64,000 nt of DNA, from the NCBI GenBank assembly GCA_940671915.1, contig CALNVZ010003435.1:2848077-2912076 (forward strand), read 5' to 3'. Below are positions 48,501 to 53,170 of this stretch, piece after piece (position 1 is the stretch's first letter; each line of letters begins with the position of its first letter). The translations under genes were made by a program, and so were the position numbers. This DNA is from Paracentrotus lividus. Its lineage: Eukaryota > Echinodermata > Echinoidea > Camarodonta > Echinidae. A model generated the notes under the pieces. That model ran no database searches and was not told the origin of the DNA. It was given only the letters and a program-made list of their open reading frames with translations.

Positions 48501-51247
48501 ACCTGTAAAGTATCAAGGCCGAAAGTCAATTTGCGGAACTTTTTGGAGGGGTTTATAACCTAGCGAGAATAGGAAAACGACAGGCAAAATCTCCATGCAA
48601 CTAATGTCTTATATATATATATATATATATATATCTATAATAATGAACATTTTAACCCCTTAACCTTTCTATTTCTCTCTCTTTCAATTCTCAATCTTTA
48701 TCTCTCGTATTTCTCCTCTCGAGCTAGTTTTATTTGATTATTTCTTCCCCTACAGACGCGTACGCCAAAAGTTCGTTTTTTCGGAATTCGTTTCTTATGT
48801 AAAATATATGGTAATTTGAAATGAAGTGAATTGTTCTCGATTTCTTTAATGAATATTGAAAATGAATATTATCTTTGTCCTATTCCTCAAGAATTTAGCC
48901 CCAAAAGTTGGTGAAAAGCTGAAAAAGTTTGTGAATATATTAGGGAATTATCTCGGCTTCGCATCCAAAGGTTAAGATTTTTTTCTAACCCTTGTCACCT
49001 TACTACAGTGTGTCCCAGAAAGAACTATACCCTGTTGAAATGGCTACCAAATAAGAAATATATGGTTTCTGAGGGGAAAAATATATATATGTAGATAAAG
49101 CTCATATTCTGAACTATTATTTGACATCAAAAGTCCGAAAATGATGCATGCTTTTATAAGCAACACCCACCTTTGTGAAGGACACAATTGCAAGGCTGCG
49201 CAGCAGAATTCGCTATTCATTTATCACCTGCATATGGGCAGCCAAAAGGTCAGCATGAATAATATGGCGTGAATCGGCTAACAATGTCCAAATAAACCAC
49301 TATATTATGCAAAATGTAATGGTTAACCTTTTGTTTTCTTAATTATATATTGATGTTGTTGTTTGTATCTTGGTTAATTTGTCTTTGTTAGGCCGATTCA
49401 CGCCATTATTCATGCTTACCCTTTTGGTCCCCATATGCAGGTTGTAATGCGTAGCAAATTTCTGCGCAGCCTTGTTTTGTGTCCTTCACAAAAGTGGCAT
49501 TGCTCATTGAATCGTACTATTATTGGTGTCAATAATAGTTGAGAATATGAACTTTATATACATATAAATCTTCCCTCCAAAACCATATACTTCTCATTTG
49601 GTAGAATTTCAAAAGTGTATAGTTCTTTCTGGGACACACTGTATAAAACATGAGAGGCAGGCTAATGTATCACTGGAATTAAAAGCAATAACAAAATCGG
49701 GTGTGGAATGTCTTGAAATGTGAACAACATGATGATATGGAGATTTGAGATATCTGTGCAACTTGGACTTAACCCAAAAGGCCTGTTTTTTTGTGGTCAC
49801 CTCATGACTGGGGGGGGGGGGCTGATTCTTCCCCCCCCCCCTGAGATCTCGGCTGTCAAACGCGCGATCACGAAGAAAATCGCCACGTGCGTCACCTAGG
49901 ACGTAATCTCTATTAAAAATTGCATAGTCAAATGTTCAGAAAATTTTTTGGTATTAATTAATTATGCTAATTTATGCATAAATTAACACACTGCTCTAAT
50001 TCATTAAATAATGCTCCAAAGTTGCTAATTTTTTATTAATAAGCTCTTTGTGAGATTCTGATGAAATGGATTTCAAAAAAAATTCTGTATCAAATTTCAT
50101 TTCTTATGTATTTCTTTGTTTTTTTTATTTCTTATGTATTTCTTTGTTTTTGACTTTTTGTTTTCTATTGTTTTTTTCAATGAGAATTGTCGGCGACATT
50201 ATCACGAATACAAACAACCAAAACTAATTAATTTGAAGCATTAAAAGCAAAAATAATCATACATTTATGAATAAATACATATGTATTGGATTTGTACACA
50301 AAATCACGTTTTGAGCAATTTTCGGTCTGATGAGCATGTACAAAATGTTGCGTAACTTAAGAATCGCGTACCCGGACGTCGCGAAAGAAAAAAGTCACGT
50401 AACAGCGTGTTGACAGATTTGTGCGTTACCGAGATCTTGCCGCGAAATGTCAAGGGAGCGGATATCCGCGCCCCCCCACCCTCCCAGCCTTTTAGGGTTA
50501 AAGCCCAACTTGACGTTGTTGTAGCCAAAAAGTAAACTTGAAAGTACATTTGATATCAAACTATGTACCTTCACTGATTGTTTCCATTTACATTGAAATA
50601 TGCCAACATGCAAGATATGTTTATCTTCCGGATGGCATTAATTCAGGTGATTGGTGGTCCAGGAAGGGTGTAAATTGATGGCACTCTCGTAACTCCGCCT
50701 ATCTCGGCCAGATTTCCCGCACACAATATCGCCACACATATCGGTGCGAACTCTTGGGCATGGCACTGTTCAATATGAGAGGTGACCACGTTGGCGTGAC
50801 GCGCCCCGACATTTTTTCCCTTTTGCATCATTACTACAGCTTATTTTACATTTGTCTCACCAGAAACATTGGAATCTATCATTATTATATTCGTTCCAAC
50901 TATCTAGTGATAAACTTTTTTGATTCTGTCAGACATTATTTTTTCATTATTACTACAGACTCAAGTTCCATCTTTTAACCTACTCGACTTACCTGCATGC
51001 CGTGCTAATCTACAACAGTACGGGTCATGCTGGCGCTTTAAAAACAGACAAGCTGAGACATTAGCATGGATCATGTTCTATATTCACGTGGTCCGCGCCA
51101 CAGTGGTAACAACTACGCCCAAGCACGTAATATTACATGTTCGCGCAGCCACAGTGCGTTAACAACCTTTTTCTCTTACTTACTAGCCGCTGGGATTGGA
51201 GGTCCAGACAACCGTATGCTGAGGCAGCGGGAGGACCAGCCATATAA
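12502..51247 (+). CDS. VIRMA: Virilizer homologue (VIRMA/KIAA1429), m6A writer-complex scaffold, 32 exons
   Basis: VIRMA is the large scaffold of the nuclear m6A-METTL-associated complex. It works with WTAP, ZC3H13, HAKAI and RBM15 and recruits METTL3/METTL14 to mRNA, with a bias to 3' UTRs and stop codons. The match to the family is collinear throughout. The N-terminal domain has MEVLFFDTL and RLGTLEY. A poly-Pro/acidic segment spans residues ~115-470. The helical-repeat body has VRQLKAG-like NIRQLKAGMKL, DQTVRVVTA-like EQTVRVVTA and LLSELLPLPLPMQT. The tail has NTSRPPSMHVDDF followed by an RGG-rich end. All 31 junctions use GT-AG and keep phase; the sum is 5,652 nt. As read, exon 32 stops at TAA 51,245-51,247. 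However, coding-like RGG sequence continues in other frames, and the family-type C-terminus (RSFTR-stop) appears at 53,252, so the true tail is unresolved. Confidence 0.95.
12824..14087. mobile_element. 1.26-kb foldback element (near-complete palindrome)
   Basis: Two ~630-bp arms are inverse complements around a centre near 13,455, with few mismatches and small indels. The ends read AGTCAGGCAGCCAGCTCAAG and its inverse. No transposase is seen; ORFs inside mirror one another between arms. It lies in VIRMA intron 1. No convincing target duplication. Confidence 0.85.
14640..15905. repeat. Satellite array, ~113-bp units (array C, reverse orientation)
   Basis: About eleven tandem units with core GCGAGCGCGAAGCGCGAGC, then 'TGAAAATTTTTGATATAGCA', 'CCTGAAAAGTGTGCATTC', 'TAAGCGCTTCTTGTG' and 'ATATTTATCTCATTAAACAA'. 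It is the inverse complement of the array at 1-1,465. ORFs with the phrase 'ALALFNEIN' come from this repeat. Located in VIRMA intron 1. Confidence 0.9.
16194..17261. mobile_element. TIR element inserted in a TA-repeat
   Basis: Left terminus GGTCGTGTGTTATAAGTTCG; right terminus inverse GGTCATGTGTTATGAACTCG. Both are bordered by (TA)n, so the target was a TA-rich site. The interior holds a degenerate direct repeat of ~235 bp (16,600-16,800 against 16,845-17,030, both with 'AATTTGGCAGAGA' and 'GACTTTGTACAGG'). The flanks on both sides are fragments of the satellite unit. No transposase. Confidence 0.7.
17500..18190. other. VIRMA intron 1 remainder, nothing recognised
   Basis: Contains a G-run/C-run block at 17,528-17,572 and a GC-richer stretch at 17,920-18,150 without a recognisable gene or element. 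Confidence 0.4.
18565..18677 (+). CDS. VIRMA: VIRMA exon 2 (residues 16-52)
   Basis: Encodes LVRFSMPVCIHEVRVIPRGY and a following IHPTIRDENG stretch; family counterpart is VVRFPCVVYINEVRVIPPG. Acceptor 'atatcag', donor 'gtaagt', ends in phase 2. Confidence 0.93.
19302..19434 (+). CDS. VIRMA: VIRMA exon 3 (residues 53-97)
   Basis: Encodes GQTSPHSFKLETFVHKMKSS then AIFERLGTLEYKENSDIQII, matching the family's ETSPHTFQLDLF and FDRLGSLEYDEN. Very long polypyrimidine tract before the acceptor. Ends in phase 0. Confidence 0.95.
19496..20812. mobile_element. 'CCTCCGCCACCGAAGGTGG' element with ~145-bp tandem units
   Basis: Begins with a hairpin (ATGCCTCCGCCACC / GGTGGTGCCGGAGGCAT), then a (GTCC)n tract, then about six tandem units ('AACTTAAGAACCGTTTGACG', 'GGTCATGAGGTCAAAGGTCA'). 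It ends with an inverted ACGGAGGCAT near 20,766 and 'GAAGATTCATCTAGTT'. This type of repeat is widespread in marine invertebrates. Non-coding; in VIRMA intron 3. Confidence 0.75.
21139..21307 (+). CDS. VIRMA: VIRMA exon 4 (residues 98-154)
   Basis: Encodes MVVRGRYGRLTLMVLG (family: LVLRGWYNCLTLAIYG), then PERSPSP and a run of ten or so prolines, as in vertebrate VIRMA. It closes the N-terminal domain. Ends in phase 1. Confidence 0.93.
21692..22426 (+). CDS. VIRMA: VIRMA exon 5 (residues 154-399), Pro/Gly/acidic segment
   Basis: The longest exon. Low-complexity Pro-rich, then Trp/Glu/Gly-rich (repeated W-E/D-x-x-D-x-W-E), then acidic and Arg-rich. Contains FEPLSPEEAP, like the family's YFEPISPDR. 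The donor is weak (GAAG|GTTTTT), but phase 1 is required by exon 6. Antisense ORFs over this exon are shadows of its GC-rich codons. Confidence 0.88.
22760..22968 (+). CDS. VIRMA: VIRMA exon 6 (residues 399-468)
   Basis: Acidic: GYEDILSDEEALEDSDS and then TFDPFQHELVSLK, matching the family's GYEQISSDEDG and TYDPYDRELVPL. Acceptor 'cacttgcag', donor 'gtaagt', phase 0. Confidence 0.93.
23556..24337. mobile_element. TTAA-flanked MITE, copy 2
   Basis: Termini CCCTAATCTGCCCGGG and exact inverse, flanked by TTAA (23,552-23,555 and 24,338-24,341). Next to each end is a palindrome of a G-run, TTTAG/CTAAA-type centre and C-run (G12-CTAATTTAG-C11 at left). It is 782 bp and non-coding. The perfect termini suggest it is one of the youngest copies here. 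Confidence 0.88.
24532..25305. mobile_element. TTAA-flanked MITE, copy 3
   Basis: Left terminus CCTTAATTGGACTGGGG, right terminus inverse CCCTAATCAGACTGGGG, flanked by TTAA (24,528-24,531, 25,306-25,309). Subterminal palindromes have centre CCATGATGG between G- and C-runs. It is 774 bp and shares interior blocks with copies 1, 2 and 4. Confidence 0.85.
25956..26092 (+). CDS. VIRMA: VIRMA exon 7 (residues 469-514)
   Basis: Encodes TFNDLDMTTYEKLKIRGED then an Ile/Lys/Phe-containing helix. Less conserved than its neighbours. Acceptor preceded by a long T-tract; ends in phase 2 (CA|). Confidence 0.9.
26703..26925 (+). CDS. VIRMA: VIRMA exon 8 (residues 514-588)
   Basis: Encodes QWVSVLEELPSHL, SWTMEAVDYQMAMKQTLAVN and IRQLKAGMKLACNLCELG; the family reads KWVTALEEIPS, DWTMQALNLQVALRQPIALN, VRQLKAGTKL. 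First part of the helical-repeat body. Confidence 0.96.
27404..27485 (+). CDS. VIRMA: VIRMA exon 9 (residues 589-616)
   Basis: Encodes DAGIQEALVSLVFTEHMASS then LKLLAIK (family: AGVISGLFELLFADHVSSSLKL). Donor 'gtgagg', phase 1. Confidence 0.94.
27865..28075 (+). CDS. VIRMA: VIRMA exon 10 (residues 616-686)
   Basis: Encodes ALDSATNWRVGIERFLG, GYQRMIKFLLTEQTVRVVTA and YEVLSNMKEL; the family has GYQKLLELILLDQTVRVVTA and YEVLSEIKRL. Ends in phase 2. Confidence 0.96.
28452..28710 (+). CDS. VIRMA: VIRMA exon 11 (residues 686-772)
   Basis: Acidic linker (DEGEAKTPTETVEETIDTVD) followed by VHKVVGLLSELLKIVKTAPQ, counterpart of the family's IERLINLLEEVFHLMETAPH. Donor 'gtaagt', phase 0. Confidence 0.94.
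29594..29697 (+). CDS. VIRMA: VIRMA exon 12 (residues 773-807)
   Basis: Encodes MQPPTKLPVFPTSVTINGPP then DPWPVMCHMFKH; the family reads MIQQPVKSFPTMARITGPP and DPYPVLFRYLH. Phase 2. Confidence 0.94.
30049..30161 (+). CDS. VIRMA: VIRMA exon 13 (residues 807-845)
   Basis: Encodes NLLESLLLLLSCPVTSSNEI then LSSIISDILTEILDHWPG (family: LELVTLLLSIPVTSAHPG). Phase 1. Confidence 0.94.
30285..30470. repeat. Palindromic dispersed repeat in intron 13
   Basis: Near-perfect hairpin: 'GTTTCTAAAGCTCGAGGGGG', 'AGCTATGACCCCGAGG' and their inverses around CTTG. Same design as the palindromes at 4,380, 10,400 and 43,970. Confidence 0.7.
31312..31671 (+). CDS. VIRMA: VIRMA exon 14 (residues 845-965)
   Basis: Encodes GLLYMFTEVETCKALFQSL, then SLYQLGLRLVYTLSTLQYID, then RQAMARVFGMADNLECLLPL (family: GRSAVGHVFSLEKNLQSLITL). 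Helical repeats. Phase 1. Confidence 0.95.
32381..32530 (+). CDS. VIRMA: VIRMA exon 15 (residues 965-1015)
   Basis: Encodes KKTATYGYAAQLLTIIVQYS then HKHAAALLESCTED; family: KKSVAYNYACILILVVVQSS and EQHAASLLKLC. Its 3' half with donor is duplicated 197 bp downstream. Confidence 0.95.
32667..32722 (+). pseudogene. VIRMA: Duplicated 3' part of VIRMA exon 15 (pseudo-exon)
   Basis: Copy of the segment encoding DIPFLHKHAAA with the same donor 'gtaagt', preceded by a possible acceptor 'ttagcag'. A 5-nt loss relative to the true exon breaks the frame, and its 56 nt would shift frame if spliced in. A more decayed third copy may lie around 32,815-32,895. Confidence 0.8.
33378..33569 (+). CDS. VIRMA: VIRMA exon 16 (residues 1015-1079)
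   Basis: Encodes VHKWVEPLKTIKLDATCITS then MVEYLNQNMAQM and RTLQYVVCPP; family: GKWLEPLKNLRFEINCIPN, LIEYVKQNIDNLM, VLCNVACPP. Phase 1. Confidence 0.96.
34081..34166 (+). CDS. VIRMA: VIRMA exon 17 (residues 1079-1107)
   Basis: Encodes GLQVDMKYKIATMQLFTSGA then LNAFSTCMK (family: DLKWNLAVIQLFSAEGMDTFIRVLQK). Phase 0. Confidence 0.94.
34634..34780 (+). CDS. VIRMA: VIRMA exon 18 (residues 1108-1156)
   Basis: Encodes KVSDYMLRPWQQGISLASTH then VLCLLRLVKGMLTQLL (family: LNSILTQPWRLHVNMGTTLH, TLLKTMLTELL). Phase 0 both ends. Confidence 0.95.
35249..35420 (+). CDS. VIRMA: VIRMA exon 19 (residues 1157-1214)
   Basis: Encodes LVNNLLLLHTIICSAPTSGV then IQIGMVDILMTFTKPMGE (family: LVTLHMLLCSIPLSG, IQNDIIDILLTFTQG). 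Phase 1. Confidence 0.95.
35524..35690. repeat. Inverted pair of tRNA-like sequences
   Basis: On the plus strand, 35,618-35,690 has a tRNA A-box (TAGCTCAATTGGTAGAGC) and an anticodon-arm-like TTGTCTAGTAATCAGAAGG that would read AGU (Thr). The B-box region is degraded (GCCGAATGGAATCCC). The inverse complement of 35,524-35,590 repeats the same arm (CTGTCTAGTAATCAGGAGG). Likely a tRNA-derived SINE pair or tRNA pseudogenes in VIRMA intron 19, not working tRNAs. Confidence 0.6.
35989..37062. mobile_element. hAT-like element in intron 19
   Basis: Termini TAGCTGCCAAC and inverse, bordered by the direct repeat CATGAGCA (35,981-35,988 and 37,065-37,072, the right one 2 bp away). The interior has an ORF at 36,307-36,645. 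It also has a GC-rich segment with CTTCGCGCTTCGCGCTCG and GTGCGCTTCGCGCACA. The ORF phrase HKWWKMERKKGQFYNSKYGT loosely recalls the N-terminus of hAT-associated BED-finger proteins, but no catalytic domain is present. Confidence 0.55.
37192..37328 (+). CDS. VIRMA: VIRMA exon 20 (residues 1214-1259)
   Basis: Encodes WTRMLHTLLEYIPSAPFAYM then GGLQLLSELLPLPLPMQTQE. The last segment matches the family's LLSELLPLPLPMQT almost exactly, the strongest single match in the gene. Phase 0. Confidence 0.97.
38691..38890 (+). CDS. VIRMA: VIRMA exon 21 (residues 1260-1326)
   Basis: Encodes ALNLRRLWSLHLHSETASIQ then LLQHFLRRFSCQLADLAGPT and ALLVIR; family: LNTRKLWSMHLHVQAKLLQ, MLRRICVQLCDLASPTALLIM. Its last 110 nt are repeated twice downstream. 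Phase 2. Confidence 0.96.
38936..39045 (+). repeat. VIRMA: Tandem copy 2 of exon 21 3' end
   Basis: Same 110 nt, open in the exon's frame (ILSELSLSSSPLLQHFLRMF, then SCQLADLAGPTALLVIR), with the donor 'gtgaga' and the same following intron. The period is 155 bp. Before it is 'aaatccag', without a polypyrimidine tract, and use of that AG would put the copy out of frame. Confidence 0.9.
39091..39200 (+). repeat. VIRMA: Tandem copy 3 of exon 21 3' end
   Basis: Third copy, again open in frame (SLSSLPLLQHYLRRFSCQLA, then DLAGPTALLVIR), 155 bp after copy 2, with donor 'gttaga'. More third-position changes than copy 2. Confidence 0.9.
39686..39847 (+). CDS. VIRMA: VIRMA exon 22 (residues 1326-1380)
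   Basis: Encodes SYLQALLSCLEPRDEGSNKE then TRVLTLLVYLISQPAIKAAF and LQLSRSR; counterpart of the family's TTRLLALLDALASHKACKLAIL. Its last 76 nt seed a downstream array. Phase 2. Confidence 0.93.
39879..40225 (+). repeat. VIRMA: Array of degraded copies of exon 22 3' end
   Basis: Four further copies of the last 63-76 nt of exon 22 with its donor: 39,879-39,954, 39,986-40,048, 40,080-40,142 and a partial at 40,174-40,220. The period is about 107, 107, 94 and 94 bp. The phrase 'CTGCCTTCCTTCAGCTCTCA' and 'AGATCTAGGTAGGAAA' identify each. Only the first copy keeps the full length. Confidence 0.88.
40450..40555 (+). CDS. VIRMA: VIRMA exon 23 (residues 1380-1415)
   Basis: Encodes AKCDEQFVGVLPRLLTLLNE then QQAQECIV (family: DERYAEIFQDLLALVRS, RQQCVEYV). 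Phase 0. Confidence 0.93.
40944..41176 (+). CDS. VIRMA: VIRMA exon 24 (residues 1416-1493)
   Basis: Encodes TFLQSLCDPEITLM, LACSLPSKDHMETVCGALLD and RMLTMLLDHNYGFFHLKR; family: SILQSLCDQDIALI, LSNSLPNKELMTSICDCLL, TMMFLAEHDYGLFHLK. Phase 2. Confidence 0.97.
41681..41966 (+). CDS. VIRMA: VIRMA exon 25 (residues 1493-1588)
   Basis: Encodes SSLDKRPGAFHSLLTRLTEA then LSNTLDLLHLLL and a Gly/Glu linker; counterpart of SSLRKNSSALHSLLKRVVST. Phase 0. Confidence 0.94.
42515..42766 (+). CDS. VIRMA: VIRMA exon 26 (residues 1589-1672)
   Basis: Encodes MEHLLDTVSSLLQALDNPD, LHDQFNSRLVFYVTEDDDER and GLPSLDELDTDPEM; family: LDSLLDSVVGLKQML, LQNLFNNRTAYVLADVMDD, FQAEEIDTDLDLV. Acceptor 'gctacgtag' is somewhat weak. 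Phase 0. Confidence 0.95.
43212..43324 (+). CDS. VIRMA: VIRMA exon 27 (residues 1673-1710)
   Basis: Encodes VRCDLEEIRAKLLPNFDLQA then ELAKGLGAEDVSPDKKKR (family: VKVDLIELSEKCCSDFDLHSELERSF). Basic end. Phase 2. Confidence 0.95.
43963..44360. repeat. Dispersed repeat with ~185-bp palindrome, copy 2
   Basis: In VIRMA intron 27. Palindrome centre CACCGAGGCCGTAGGCCGAG, with arms AAATTATCCCGAGGGCACAT and inverse and outer arms AGTGCATGC / GCATGCACT. The non-palindromic part matches 10,580-10,790. Confidence 0.78.
44875..44951 (+). CDS. VIRMA: VIRMA exon 28 (residues 1710-1736)
   Basis: Encodes GLNRRYNPHTYSSGNRVSSG then IRRGH, counterpart of the family's LGKHKHETFITSSGKSEYI. Begins the basic tail. 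Phase 1. Confidence 0.88.
45514..45680 (+). CDS. VIRMA: VIRMA exon 29 (residues 1736-1791)
   Basis: Encodes RRGRGGYDLFRQRAQNTSRP then PSMHVDDFMNAE; the family's FRQRKQNTSRPPSMHVDDF is nearly identical, a hallmark of VIRMA. Phase 0. Confidence 0.97.
46374..46488 (+). CDS. VIRMA: VIRMA exon 30 (residues 1792-1830)
   Basis: RG/GR-rich: GPPGRNVRGDFQRGGMRGRG then GFHGNQGSWNGPNYRRDD. Likely RNA-binding or methylated-Arg tail (inference from composition). Phase 1. Confidence 0.9.
46919..47021 (+). CDS. VIRMA: VIRMA exon 31 (residues 1830-1864)
   Basis: RGG tail: GNPMGRGGRGRGQWVNRQQR then GPFEGGGPRGFPQR. Donor 'gtaaga', phase 2. Confidence 0.88.
48090..48540. repeat. Degenerate ~200-bp direct repeat in intron 31
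   Basis: Two diverged units beginning near 'GCAACATTTGACTT' (48,149 and 48,357), each with 'CAATAAAA' and 'GGCC(T/G)AA(G)GTC' in order. Origin unknown. Confidence 0.4.
48609..48635. repeat. (TA)n microsatellite
   Basis: Uninterrupted TA run in VIRMA intron 31. Confidence 0.9.
49006..49641. mobile_element. Mariner-type MITE
   Basis: Termini CAGTGTGTCCCAGAAAGAAC and inverse, flanked by TA (49,004-49,005; 49,642-49,643). Inverted similarity runs through most of its 636 bp ('GCCGATTCACGCCATTATTC' and inverse). No transposase. Related to the element at 2,507. In VIRMA intron 31. Confidence 0.88.
49773..50497. mobile_element. TTAA-flanked MITE, copy 4
   Basis: Left CCCAAAAGGCCTG, right inverse CCCTAAAAGGCTGGG; TTAA at 49,769-49,772 and 50,498-50,501. 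G-run/C-run palindrome near the left end (G12-CTGATTCTT-C10). Shares interior blocks with copies 1-3. 725 bp. Confidence 0.82.
51187..51247 (+). CDS. VIRMA: VIRMA exon 32 as read (residues 1864-1883), tail frame uncertain
   Basis: Acceptor 'ttacttactag'. In the phase set by exon 31 it reads NRWDWRSRQPYAEAAGGPAI then TAA. RGG-rich coding-like sequence goes on in the other frames to about 51,537 (RRGHDRGYANPTGGPRGGGG; GGNSGGDGGRGGRGYRPREF; GGGGGRDDGRHGW). A donor-like CAG|GTAGGT lies at 51,536-51,541. At least three frame breaks or stops separate these pieces, so this may be assembly error or real decay. Confidence 0.55.
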
Positions 51248-51537
51248 ACCGTAGCGGAGGGGACATGACAGGGGCTACGCAAACCCAACTGGTGGCCCTA
51301 GGGGTGGTGGAGGAAGAATGAGAGGAGGACGGTGGAAGGGGTGAAGAGGCGGCAGTGGTGGTGGTGGGTGGTGGCGGTATTGTCAGGATACCTCTTCACG
51401 CCGAGCGAGCGAGGAGGTAGAGAGGAGGCAACAGTGGAGGAGATGGCGGTCGAGGAGGAAGGGGGTACAGACCACGGGAGTTCACAAGGAGGAGGAGGAG
51501 GAAGAGATGATGGGAGGCATGGATGGTTGGTAACAGG
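51248..51537 (+). pseudogene. VIRMA: RGG-rich coding-like continuation of VIRMA tail, frame-broken
   Basis: Glycine/arginine-rich in all three frames in turn, separated by TAG at 51,255-51,257, TGA near 51,342 and TAG near 51,419. Composition fits the RGG tails of VIRMA proteins. Treated as a broken extension of exon 32, not as a separate gene. Confidence 0.5.
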
Positions 51538-53077
51538 TAGGTTATCTTTTCATCCCATCTTAATGGTATAGTCTGAACAATTTTGCAAGGGGTTCATTTT
51601 TGTGATATTTTGAGTCCGGCCGCTCACGAAAAATTTGCACTTCATATAAGGATATTATAGTAATGTTTAAGAACATCAACAAATATGCAAAAGTTATCCA
51701 ACACAAGTTTCGCGCATCTTAATCCAAAATTTAGAAAATACCTTCACATAAGAATATTGGCTTTTACATATCAACATTCCAATAGGAGCCTAGCACCATT
51801 GTAGTGGGCACAGGGTAGTGGTTCGGCAAATAAGCCATCAGGAAGAAAGAGGCACAAAGTATGTTGATGTCAAAGCATCTGAATATACACATATCCCTTC
51901 TCAATGATAAATTTTTTATTGATTAGATGTATATGGAAGAGTTCTGGATCGTAATAGTATGTGATGTAGCTTTCCAATATGATTATCATATTAAGTATGA
52001 CTTTTGAGTTTCCGACATTTTAAAAACGTTCCTCTCGATTGTGCTAGTGTGCCTAGATCTTTTTGGAGATAAGCAACCTATTACACAAGTCATATCAACA
52101 AACCTACTCCTAACTGAAAAGTGTACACAATGCTTGTTTAAATCCACCTACCAACTGGTGGTAGCATTTCAATTCGCTTTACTTAAAACAAAGCGATATT
52201 CATCCCTGTACTAATATTTGCATAAAGTACAAAAAGGTAATTTACAACATGATTAACAAAAATGATTTGATGTGACGTTAGTCATACCGAAACCGATACT
52301 TCAAGAAAAAAAATGAATACAAGAATGTTGAACAGTGAGGTTAAAGCCATTAGAGGTTTTTGCATTATGATGTTCATATAACTTACCCATTTCTGCCTAA
52401 TATTTATAACGTTCTATTATAACTATACTAGGGTATTCTTGATGAACCATCAAACATGACTGTCCTCTGTTATAAACATGATGTAATCACTCTAATGCGA
52501 GCAACAATGAAGGACATAACATGTACTAATGACACATCATTCATGTGTTTCTGAAATGTTCCGTATGTTTGGGGGTTTTACGGCTGGATCAAGCCAAAAG
52601 GAACTTTCTCATGATTTGAGAGATCTATAGATTAGCAATACAGAATTGTGAAAATATAATATGTGGTCATAAAAGTTTGAAGAATATTAGGCAGTGGTTT
52701 GATAAGAAAGTGAGGGGGTAAGAGAATCAGGGTTCGAAACCTAGTTTGAGAGAAGCTTAAAATAGGTGAATTATTCATTGGTTTCTAAAGTGGTATCTAG
52801 GGAAACCTCTCGCGAGGACTAGAAATATCTCATAAATATTAAACATTTTATTTTCCCTGAGACGTCCAAGAGACTCGTGAGACTTCTCCACGACTCCAGA
52901 TTCTTGAGTCGGAAACTAGTCTCAAACCTGTCTCATGGCAGGTCAGTTTCCACCGTTAATCTTTTTAGATATAACAAGGATTATGGTATAGGATATAAGT
53001 TAGGTTACATTTCCAGTCTTATCAAATGCTTGTTATTACTGTTTTCTTCTCTTCTCTTATGCTTCTACCCTTACCAG

Positions 53078-53170
53078 GTTCCTGACACCCAAGCCAATGC
53101 GAGGAAAACAGGATGGGAGGAGGGGACGCGAGAACCAAGGAAGACACCAGTCGCTCCTTTACTCGAATAG
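53078..53170 (+). CDS. VIRMA: Candidate last VIRMA exon (unit 1 of array)
   Basis: After acceptor 'tacccttaccag' one frame reads PKPMRGKQDGRRGRENQGRH, an RG-rich VIRMA-like tail. The following SRSFTR is reached only through a one-base shift, and a second extra base separates it from the stop. The next repeat unit keeps GRHSRSFTR-TAG intact (53,246-53,275). Confidence 0.45.
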   Translation, partial: VPDTQANARKTGWEEGTREPRKTPVAPLLE

